The notes beneath the pieces are model-generated. The model did not search any database, was not told where the DNA came from, and saw nothing but the letters and a program-made list of their open reading frames with translations. The translations under genes were made by a program, and so were the position numbers. 5,905 nt of DNA from Actinomycetota bacterium (GTDB taxonomy: Bacteria; Actinomycetota; Thermoleophilia; Gaiellales; Gaiellaceae): the NCBI GenBank assembly GCA_013698195.1, contig JACCVK010000016.1:1-5905 (forward strand). Reading direction: 5' to 3'. Positions 1 to 4,503 of the stretch are shown here, one piece after another. How positions within the stretch are numbered: the first letter of the stretch is position 1; each line of letters begins with the position of its first letter.

Positions 1-221
1 GTGTGGAGGTAGCCGATGACGGCGTGGATACCCGCGACCGTCTCGCCGTCGAGATCGACGACCAGCCGGAGCACGCCGTGCGTCGATGGGTGGTTTGGGC
101 CGAAGTTGACCGTGAGGATGTCGTCGAGGGAGTGCTTGTCGGGATCGACCACGAGGACCGTGGGTATGGGTTGCGGGATGCGCGAGCCGTCGTAGATCCG
201 CTTGGGAGTGACGATCGCCAT
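1..221 (-). CDS. nuoD: NADH-quinone oxidoreductase subunit D, N-terminal part (runs off the left edge)
   Basis: The gene encodes the 49-kDa-type subunit of the peripheral arm of complex I, which with NuoB forms the quinone-binding site on the cytoplasmic side of the membrane. Only 73 complete codons are present; a full NuoD is about 400 residues or more. Residues 39-50 read NFGPNHPSTHGV, followed by LRLVVDLDGE and, at the edge, IGYLH. This is the highly conserved opening of the 49-kDa family, and the HPSTHG stretch lies near the quinone site. The ATG at 221 is 2 nt after the nuoC stop, so translation is probably coupled to nuoC; I see no strong Shine-Dalgarno site of its own. About 38 residues precede the conserved core, an ordinary leader for this family. 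Identity is certain from the motif. The start is likely but not proven. Confidence 0.95.
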   Translation of the reverse strand, partial: MAIVTPKRIYDGSRIPQPIPTVLVVDPDKHSLDDILTVNFGPNHPSTHGVLRLVVDLDGETVAGIHAVIGYLH

Positions 222-223
222 CG

Positions 224-772
224 CTACTCGGCGTCCGAGAAGCGCACCGGCTCGCCGCCGAGCGGGTAGTCCTTGCGCAATGGATGGCCCTCCCAGTCCT
301 CGGGCATCAAGATTCGCACGAGGTTAGGGTGCTCGGTAAAGCGGATGCCCATCATGTCCCAGGCCTCGCGCTCGAACCAATCCGCTGCCGGCCAGACGGG
401 GATGACGCTCTCCAAAGGCTCGTCATCGTCGATCCACACCTGCACTCGGAGCCGAGCCGGGTCCTCTGACACGCGCAGCAGCTGGTACGAGACGCAGAAC
501 CGGTTGGGCTTGGGCTCCGGTGTCCGCGCGTACCCCTGCGAGCCGGGAGCATTGAGGTCGCGACCGCCTGCCGTTCCGACGTAACCGGCCACCCCGACTT
601 CCCCCCAGCCGAGGTAGTCGGTGGCCGCGATGTCGCTCAAGAAGTTGAAGCCGTGCTCGTCACGGAGGTGGAGGCACGCCTCGACGAGCCGGGCGGGATC
701 CACCGCCACGATGGTCTGGCCGTGAACCTCGGTCGTCTCGACGATGCCTGGAACGCTCGCGTAGGTGCTCAC
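224..772 (-). CDS. nuoC: NADH-quinone oxidoreductase subunit C (30-kDa type)
   Basis: This 182-residue subunit belongs to the peripheral arm of complex I and packs against NuoB and NuoD; it carries no cofactor. The family signature is clear at residues 132-173: WFEREAWDMMGIRF, then HPNLVRI, then WEGHPLRKDYPL. The start chosen is GTG at 772, which overlaps the nuoB stop (GTGA, 4-nt overlap) and has GGAG 7 nt upstream. The frame stays open further upstream to about 982, but that stretch is out-of-frame nuoB and does not look like NuoC. Residues 54-91 form a Gly/Pro-rich insertion (from GWGEVGV to PKPN) between the usual DYL motif and the FCVSYQLL strand. E. coli- and Thermus-type NuoC have a shorter loop there. 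NuoC is separate from NuoD here, not fused as in E. coli. Confidence 0.96.
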   Translation of the reverse strand: MSTYASVPGIVETTEVHGQTIVAVDPARLVEACLHLRDEHGFNFLSDIAATDYLGWGEVGVAGYVGTAGGRDLNAPGSQGYARTPEPKPNRFCVSYQLLRVSEDPARLRVQVWIDDDEPLESVIPVWPAADWFEREAWDMMGIRFTEHPNLVRILMPEDWEGHPLRKDYPLGGEPVRFSDAE

Positions 773-1272
773 TCCGCAACTCCGCGGATCTGATACGCCG
801 GTGGGATGCCCGCCTTGATCTTCTCGTGGAGCCGCACGACGCCCTCGACCAGTGCCTCCGGCCGCGGCGGGCAACCGGGCACGTGAACGTCGACCGGAAC
901 GATCTTGTCCACGCCCTGGAGGATGGTGTAGTTGTTGAACATGCCGCCGGAGCTCGCGCACGCCCCCATGGCGATGACCCACTTAGGCTCGAGCATCTGG
1001 TCGTAGACCTGCCGGAGGGGCGGAGCCATCTTGTGGACGACGCGCCCCGAGACGATCAGCAGATCGGCCTGGCGCGGGGACGAGCTGAAACGCTCCATCC
1101 CGAACCGGGCGATGTCATAGCGCGACGAGACGACGGCGATCATCTCCATCGCGCAACACGCGAGGCCAAAGGTGGCCGGCCAGACGGAGCTCGACTGCGC
1201 CCAGGCGATCGCCTTCTCGACCGTCGTCAGCAGCAGCGCGTCTTCGATCTCGTCGATCTCGCGCTCGAACAC
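769..1272 (-). CDS. nuoB: NADH-quinone oxidoreductase subunit B (PSST type, N2 cluster)
   Basis: NuoB binds the terminal [4Fe-4S] cluster N2, which passes electrons to quinone at the NuoB/NuoD interface. From the GTG at 1272 the product has 167 residues. All four cluster ligands are present: the tandem pair C39-C40 in GLACCAMEM, C105 in GACASSGG and C134 in GCPPRPE. Other family blocks are VWPATFGLA, FSSSPRQADLLIVSGR, KMAP and YDQMLEPKWVIAMG. The GTG at 1272 has AAGGGA 6 nt upstream, and the resulting N-terminus (MFEREIDEIE) resembles the Thermus subunit just after its own start. However, the same frame is open upstream through the whole nuoA-nuoB gap, so the protein may be up to 37 residues longer (see findings). 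The 3' end overlaps nuoC by 4 nt. The function is certain; the start is not. Confidence 0.95.
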   Translation of the reverse strand: MFEREIDEIEDALLLTTVEKAIAWAQSSSVWPATFGLACCAMEMIAVVSSRYDIARFGMERFSSSPRQADLLIVSGRVVHKMAPPLRQVYDQMLEPKWVIAMGACASSGGMFNNYTILQGVDKIVPVDVHVPGCPPRPEALVEGVVRLHEKIKAGIPPAYQIRGVAE

Positions 1273-1373
1273 TCCGGGTCCCTTGTCCGGCCAGAGGACG
1301 CGCTCGGACTGGAGGCCCGCCTGCGCGAGCGGGCGATCGCTGACGAGCGGAAGCCGCCGCTGCTGGTCCGGCT

Positions 1374-1739
1374 TCAGTGCCAGTTCAGAGCCCCTTTCCG
1401 CCAGATGTACACGTACGCGACGCCGAGGATGAGGATGAAGACGAGCAGCTCGACGAGGCCGAACCAGCCGAGCGCGTCGAGCCGCACGGCCAGCGGGTAG
1501 AGAAAGACGATCTCGATGTCGAAGAGGATGAAGAGGATTGCGGTGAGGTAGAAGCTGACCGTAAAGCGGCGCTCGCGGTCCGGCGCTCCCTCGGAAACAC
1601 CCGACTCGAAGGGGAGCATCCGCTGGCGCGTTCGCCCCACGGGCCGCCTCGGGAGCAGGTACGACATCGCGATCATCGAAGCCGGAATCGCCGCCGCGAA
1701 GAGCGCGTAGATCAGAAACGGCAGCCAGTTCTCGAGCAC
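1374..1739 (-). CDS. nuoA: NADH-quinone oxidoreductase subunit A
   Basis: NuoA is a small membrane subunit of complex I at the junction of the peripheral and membrane arms. The 121-residue product has three predicted helices at about 6-28, 62-84 and 92-113. The long loop between the first two carries the conserved PFESG (43-47). It is followed by RFTVSFYLTAILFILFDIEI, where the acidic FDIE residues are typical, and the protein ends with the usual YIWRKGALNW. Length and topology are normal for the family. The start is GTG at 1739, preceded by GGGGGTAGGA; no ATG in this frame fits better. It is the first gene of the leftward nuo operon and is preceded by an extended -10 box. The next gene, nuoB, begins after an unusually long gap of about 100 nt for such a compact operon. 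Confidence 0.95.
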   Translation of the reverse strand: MLENWLPFLIYALFAAAIPASMIAMSYLLPRRPVGRTRQRMLPFESGVSEGAPDRERRFTVSFYLTAILFILFDIEIVFLYPLAVRLDALGWFGLVELLVFILILGVAYVYIWRKGALNWH

Positions 1740-1747
1740 GCGTCCTA

Positions 1748-1759
1748 CCCCCGCGGGGG
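1748..1759. repeat. 12-bp perfect palindrome in the nuoA leader
   Basis: CCCCCGCGGGGG reads the same on both strands. In nuoA mRNA it could fold as a 4-bp GC stem with a CGCG loop. Its right arm is the G-run directly before TAGGA, so folding would cover part of the ribosome binding site. Whether it regulates anything is unknown. Confidence 0.4.
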
Positions 1760-1781
1760 ACTTTGAGTCACTCTGGAGCCG

Positions 1782-1790
1782 AGCCTAGCA
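1782..1790 (-). promoter_or_regulatory. Putative extended -10 promoter for the nuo operon
   Basis: On the minus strand the sequence TGCTAGGCT fits an extended -10 element (TGn followed by TAnnnT). A transcription start near 1775 would give a leader of about 36 nt before the nuoA GTG, with the Shine-Dalgarno site inside it. I find no good -35 hexamer at 16-18 nt, which is consistent with an extended -10 promoter or an activator-dependent one. The same TAGGCT hexamer appears in the promoter at 2359-2387. This is inferred from sequence only. Confidence 0.4.
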
Positions 1791-1889
1791 CTCCCATTCG
1801 GAGGCGCACGAAGGAAGGCGAAACGTCGCGTGGAATGAGCGATACGAGTGTCACAAAGTCCGCCCCCTGGCGCGCGCGACCCCGTTCGC

Positions 1890-1895
1890 TACGAT
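1890..1895 (+). promoter_or_regulatory. erpA: Putative -10 box (TACGAT) for the Fe-S carrier gene, probably leaderless
   Basis: TACGAT fits the TAnnnT form of an actinobacterial -10 element and ends 6 nt before the GTG at 1902. Transcription starting about 7 nt downstream of the box would begin at or next to the start codon, giving a leaderless mRNA. This agrees with the lack of any Shine-Dalgarno-like sequence before 1902. The -35 match at 17 nt (CTGGCG) is weak. Confidence 0.45.
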
Positions 1896-1901
1896 GAGTC
1901 C

Positions 1902-2342
1902 GTGGCAACCGTCGAGCATCCCCTCGAGACCACTGCGGGCCCCCTCGTCGCATTGACGCCGCTGGCGGCTGCGAAGGTAAAGGCACTCATGGCCGAGGAG
2001 CCGGACGCGGACACGCTCGTTCTGCGTCTCGCTATTCAAGGCGGAGGCTGCTCAGGCTTCCAGTACGGGCTCGGATTCGACTCCGGCTCGGCCGAAGGCG
2101 ATCTCGAGCTCGAGATCGAGGGTGTGCGTGTGGTCGTCGATCCGTTCAGCGCGCCCTACCTGCGCGGCGCGACGGTGGACTTTCTGAACACGATCGAGGA
2201 GTCGGGTTTCAAGATCGAGAACCCGAACGCGGCTGCGTCGTGCGGTTGCGGGCACTCCTTCACGGTTGCCGAGGACGCGGATCCCGCTGCCTCACCTGCC
2301 GCGTCAGCCGACGTCGGCTGCGGCTCCGGCTGCTCTCACTAG
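1902..2342 (+). CDS. erpA: A-type iron-sulfur cluster carrier/insertion protein (HesB/IscA/ErpA family) with a Cys-rich tail
   Basis: A-type carriers accept Fe-S clusters from the assembly scaffold and deliver them to target enzymes. The three invariant cysteines are present: C50 in GGGCSGFQYGLGFD, and C114 and C116 in ENPNAAASCGCGHSF, with 63 residues between C50 and C114. The FQYG and LNTIEESGFKIENPNA stretches match the ErpA/IscA core closely. I chose GTG at 1902 (146 residues) because a -10-like TACGAT sits 6 nt upstream and the family core begins soon after. A GTG at 1848 would add 18 residues with no family resemblance. After the core, where most members end, a tail of about 26 residues is rich in Ala, Asp and Ser and ends GCGSGCSH, adding C140 and C144. 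The gene diverges from nuoA, and complex I is a known ErpA client in E. coli. The symbol reflects family resemblance; IscA is possible. Confidence 0.88.
   Translation: MATVEHPLETTAGPLVALTPLAAAKVKALMAEEPDADTLVLRLAIQGGGCSGFQYGLGFDSGSAEGDLELEIEGVRVVVDPFSAPYLRGATVDFLNTIEESGFKIENPNAAASCGCGHSFTVAEDADPAASPAASADVGCGSGCSH
2099..2118. repeat. 20-bp perfect palindrome inside the Fe-S carrier gene
   Basis: CGATCTCGAGCTCGAGATCG is identical to its reverse complement. It lies within the codons for DLELEIEG. It could form a strong RNA hairpin or a DNA cruciform, but Glu-Leu codons GAG and CTC naturally build such symmetry, so it may simply be a codon-usage effect. Confidence 0.5.
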
Positions 2343-2343
2343 A

Positions 2344-2373
2344 GGCGGCCATCTCCGATTGAGATCGACCGCC
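2344..2373 (+). terminator. Hairpin directly after the Fe-S carrier gene (possible terminator)
   Basis: One base after the stop codon, GGCGG pairs with CCGCC and ATCTC pairs with GAGAT around a CGATT loop, with one C-C mismatch, one further C-G pair and one bulged A between the two stems. No run of T follows, so it is not a classical intrinsic terminator. U-tract-less hairpins are often proposed as terminators in GC-rich actinobacteria. The right half contains the -35 hexamer of the next gene, so it could equally be an operator or an accidental fold. Confidence 0.4.
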
Positions 2374-2387
2374 GGGTGACATAGGCT
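2359..2387 (+). promoter_or_regulatory. Sigma-70-like promoter for the small membrane protein
   Basis: TTGAGA at 2359-2364 and TAGGCT at 2382-2387 are separated by exactly 17 nt, the best two-box promoter in the window. A start near 2394 leaves a leader of about 24 nt. That leader contains AGGAGGG at 2404-2410, 7 nt before the GTG at 2418, which is also the strongest Shine-Dalgarno site in the window. The gene is therefore probably expressed on its own and not only by read-through from the Fe-S carrier gene. Confidence 0.55.
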
Positions 2388-2417
2388 CGCGGCGTCAGCT
2401 ACCAGGAGGGCGGCGTC

Positions 2418-2849
2418 GTGCGGACTGTGTATCGCTGGTGGTCGGTGGTTCTCTTCGTGCTCGTCGTCGTGCAGGTGGGACTGGCCGGATATGGCGCGTT
2501 CTACGCGGCGAACAAGCTCGAGGACGAAGGTGCGACGATCGACGAGGACGTCTTCTTCGACGGCTTCGGGCTGCACGCGGGAATGGGTTATCTCGTGATC
2601 CTGGCCGGGCTCGTCTTCCTCGTGATCGGCGTCATCGCGGGCTACGGCAGGTGGCGATTGGGCTGGCACGGGTCGCTCGCGGGCTTGCTCATCCTCCAGA
2701 TCCTGCTCGCCTGGTTCGGCTTCGAGGTGCCCGCCGTCTTCGGGTTCCTCCATCCGGTGAATGCCCTGCTGATCTTCGCGATCTCTGGCTGGCTTGCATG
2801 GACGCAATGGCATGGGCGTCGCGAGCTGCCTCCGGCCGCAGTGACCTAG
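2418..2849 (+). CDS. Small four-helix membrane protein of unknown function, possible b-type haem binder
   Basis: I do not recognise this 143-residue protein with certainty. Four hydrophobic helices are visible at about 9-30, 54-76, 85-101 and 113-131. The N-terminus and the loop at 77-83 (GRWRLGW) are positively charged and so probably cytoplasmic, and the loop at 34-48 is acidic and probably outside. Histidines sit at the starts of helices 2, 3 and 4 (H53, H84, H112), with H132 after helix 4. By this topology H53 and H112 lie on the same outer edge, an arrangement reminiscent of haem ligation in cytochrome b561-like four-helix proteins. It resembles small actinobacterial DUF6220-type membrane proteins from memory, unverified. 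The start GTG at 2418 is set by a very good AGGAGGG 7 nt upstream. Its stop is 11 bp from the convergent multicopper oxidase gene. That it is a real gene is well supported; function is speculative. Confidence 0.82.
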   Translation: MRTVYRWWSVVLFVLVVVQVGLAGYGAFYAANKLEDEGATIDEDVFFDGFGLHAGMGYLVILAGLVFLVIGVIAGYGRWRLGWHGSLAGLLILQILLAWFGFEVPAVFGFLHPVNALLIFAISGWLAWTQWHGRRELPPAAVT

Positions 2850-2860
2850 GTAGGGCTCTC

Positions 2861-4354
2861 CTACTCGGGTCGGTTGTGGTGCTCGGCGCCGATCTCGAAG
2901 GGCGTCGTGACACCGGAATAGGCCACGTGCATCGTGAGCCCTTGGGCCGCGTGCCTGAGGTTGTGGCAGTGATCCATCCAGATCCCGGGGTTGTCGGCGC
3001 GGAACCCGACGACGTACTCCTCGCCCTCGCCGACACCGAGGGTGTCGACCCACCACGGGCTTCCCGAGACTGCGACGCCGTTTCGGCTCATGACCAGCAG
3101 GTGGTGCCCGTGGAGGTGCATCGGATGACTCCCGTTGCCCTCGTTCGCGATCGTGACCTCGACGAGGTCGCCCTCGTCGACGTGGAAGACCGGTGTGTCG
3201 GGATAGATGTGCCCGTTGATGGTCCACTGCATGCCAGGCCGACCGGCGAAGAAGCCGGGCTTCTTCCCGATGGTCAGCCTGAAGCGGCGATCGAATTGCG
3301 ACGAGGAGTCGAACGAGGCCGCGGCCGGCTCGCCATATGTCGCGGGATCGAACGTGGTCAGGGGAACGCTGGCGGCGGGGCTCGCCAGCCCGTCAGCACT
3401 GAGCGCGAGGCCTACCTGCCACTCGTCGACCGAGACGCGAACCGGCTTCGAGGGCATGGTGAAGACGAGGTCCGCGCGTCCCCCCGCCGGCAGATCGATC
3501 GAGACGTTCTCGAGGAGCGCCGGACGGTTCAGGTCGGTGCCGTCCACTGCAGCCACCCGGAACGTCGTGCCGGTGAGGGCGAACCGGTGCGATGCGTTGT
3601 CCGTGTTCACCAGTCGAAGCCGTGCCGGCGTACCCTGCGCGACCGCCCGCCGCTCGAGGACGTCGCTCCCGTTGATCGTTGGCACGCCGTCGTAGATGTG
3701 CGCGAGGAGCGGAAGGTCGAGCCTGCGCCCGGAGCCCTGCGGAGGCTCGATGACGAAGGCGCCGAAGAGACCGCGCCGGACCTCCTTCGACGAGAGCTGA
3801 TGGGTGTGGTACCAGAACGTCCCCACCTGCTCGGCTCGGAAGCGGTAGACATACCGCTCACCGGGGAGCACCGCGTCCTGCGTGACGCCGGCGACTCCGT
3901 CCTCGGCATTCGGCACGTCGACCCCGTGCCAGTGGAGCGTGACCCCACTCTCGACGTCCTCGTTCACGAGCGTGACTTGCACGAGCTCGCTCTGCCGCAC
4001 GCGCAACTCGGGGCCGGGCGAACTTCCGTTGAACGTCAGCGCCTCGACGACTTTCCCGGACGCGAGCCGGATCTGCGCATGGCGTGCCTCGAGCGTGAAC
4101 GCAGTGGGCCGTGTGTCGGCACGTCTCTCGCGTAAATCGGTGACGCTTATTCCGCCGCTGTGGCCTTGATGCCCGGACATGCCGTTGACGACGCTAGGAG
4201 CGGCCGGGCCACCGTAGTCCGGCGTCCCGTAGTCCAGCACGCTGTAGGTGCCGGGTAGCCGGCTCTCGTACCACAGCTTCCCAATCCACCCGAGACCGCC
4301 GAGCGCGAGTGTGCAGACGAGGATGATCGCCGATCCAGTGACGACACGCCGCAC
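2861..4354 (-). CDS. Membrane-anchored laccase-like multicopper oxidase
   Basis: Multicopper oxidases couple one-electron oxidation of phenols, metal ions or other donors to reduction of O2 to water. The 497-residue product starts with basic residues and a hydrophobic helix (about 5-25) without a lipobox, so it is probably anchored outside the cytoplasmic membrane. Three cupredoxin domains follow (roughly 85-205, 210-340, 355-482). All copper ligands of the trinuclear and type 1 sites are visible: HWHG (H141, H143), WYHTH (H183, H185), HPMHLHG (H410, H413, H415) and HCHNLRH (H462, C463, H464, H468). The type 1 axial position, ten residues after C463, is Leu473 and not Met. I chose the GTG at 4354 because it leaves a clean anchor and has TACCCT 6 nt upstream. 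A GTG at 4456 would add 34 unanchored residues translated across repeats. Substrate is not predictable; a laccase, cuprous oxidase or Mn(II) oxidase are all possible. Confidence 0.9.
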   Translation of the reverse strand: MRRVVTGSAIILVCTLALGGLGWIGKLWYESRLPGTYSVLDYGTPDYGGPAAPSVVNGMSGHQGHSGGISVTDLRERRADTRPTAFTLEARHAQIRLASGKVVEALTFNGSSPGPELRVRQSELVQVTLVNEDVESGVTLHWHGVDVPNAEDGVAGVTQDAVLPGERYVYRFRAEQVGTFWYHTHQLSSKEVRRGLFGAFVIEPPQGSGRRLDLPLLAHIYDGVPTINGSDVLERRAVAQGTPARLRLVNTDNASHRFALTGTTFRVAAVDGTDLNRPALLENVSIDLPAGGRADLVFTMPSKPVRVSVDEWQVGLALSADGLASPAASVPLTTFDPATYGEPAAASFDSSSQFDRRFRLTIGKKPGFFAGRPGMQWTINGHIYPDTPVFHVDEGDLVEVTIANEGNGSHPMHLHGHHLLVMSRNGVAVSGSPWWVDTLGVGEGEEYVVGFRADNPGIWMDHCHNLRHAAQGLTMHVAYSGVTTPFEIGAEHHNRPE

Positions 4355-4380
4355 GGCGCCAGGGTATCGGCGCCAGGGTA
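4355..4380 (-). promoter_or_regulatory. Duplicated 12-mer carrying the putative -10 box of the oxidase gene
   Basis: On the minus strand TACCCTGGCGCC occurs twice, exactly, 14 bp apart (4380-4369 and 4366-4355). The second copy ends immediately before the GTG at 4354, so its TACCCT lies 6 nt upstream of the start codon and fits a leaderless -10 element (TAnnnT). No convincing -35 hexamer is placed correctly for either copy. The two copies may be a duplicated promoter element or paired binding sites for a regulator. Confidence 0.45.
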
Positions 4381-4394
4381 GCGCCGTCGGTAGC

Positions 4395-4430
4395 GAGCGT
4401 CGACCCCCGAGCGACCCCTGAGCGACCTCT
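4395..4430. repeat. 11-bp-period direct repeats between the oxidase and fprA genes
   Basis: On the plus strand GAGCGACCCCT (4409-4419) is followed directly by GAGCGACCTCT (4420-4430), 10 of 11 bases the same. A third, looser copy (GAG CGT CGACCCCC, 4395-4408) has a 3-nt insertion. The period is close to one helical turn, so the repeated bases face the same side of the DNA, a layout common to activator sites. The array lies upstream of the oxidase -10 boxes and about 60 bp upstream of the fprA -10 box, so either gene or both could be controlled. Confidence 0.45.
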
Positions 4431-4490
4431 GGGCGGGAGAGCCGGTGCCCGCTCACGGATCTGCGTGAGGCCGGCTTCGCGTCGAGCCTC

Positions 4491-4496
4491 TAGCAT
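4491..4496 (+). promoter_or_regulatory. fprA: Putative -10 box (TAGCAT) for fprA, probably leaderless
   Basis: TAGCAT lies 7 nt before the ATG at 4504, again the TAnnnT-N6/7-start layout expected for a leaderless actinobacterial transcript. There is no Shine-Dalgarno sequence before the ATG, and no good -35 hexamer at 17 nt. This spacing is part of why 4504 is preferred over the in-frame upstream ATG-like start at 4465. Confidence 0.45.
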
Positions 4497-4503
4497 CGCC
4501 GCG

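Noticed and set aside
773..982. Longer nuoC start at 982
   Set aside because: The extra 70 residues are nuoB read out of frame. GTG at 772 overlaps the nuoB stop and has a good ribosome binding site.
1848..1901. Longer start (GTG 1848) for the Fe-S carrier
   Set aside because: The added 18 residues have no family resemblance, there is no Shine-Dalgarno site, and the region holds the likely -10 box.
2850..2864. GTAGG-N5-CCTAC hairpin between the convergent genes as a bidirectional terminator
   Set aside because: The stem is only 5 bp and lacks a T-run on either strand. It may be coincidental, so it was not called as a feature.
2304..3227. A 307-codon minus-strand open frame across the small membrane protein and the oxidase 3' end
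   Set aside because: It has low-complexity, charged composition with no motif, and it conflicts with two well-supported genes.
2438..4135. A 565-codon plus-strand open frame opposite the multicopper oxidase
   Set aside because: It is antisense to a gene with complete copper motifs and overlaps the 2418 gene in another frame. Its translation is rich in Arg, Gly and Glu without domains, as expected from an antisense frame in GC-rich DNA.
4355..4456. Longer start (GTG 4456) for the multicopper oxidase
   Set aside because: It would put 34 non-hydrophobic, Arg/Pro-rich residues before the anchor helix and translate through two repeat arrays. It is not impossible, but less likely.
4465..4503. Longer start (4465) for fprA
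   Set aside because: The FAD-binding strand normally begins within a few residues of the N-terminus. The extra codons cover the TAGCAT box.
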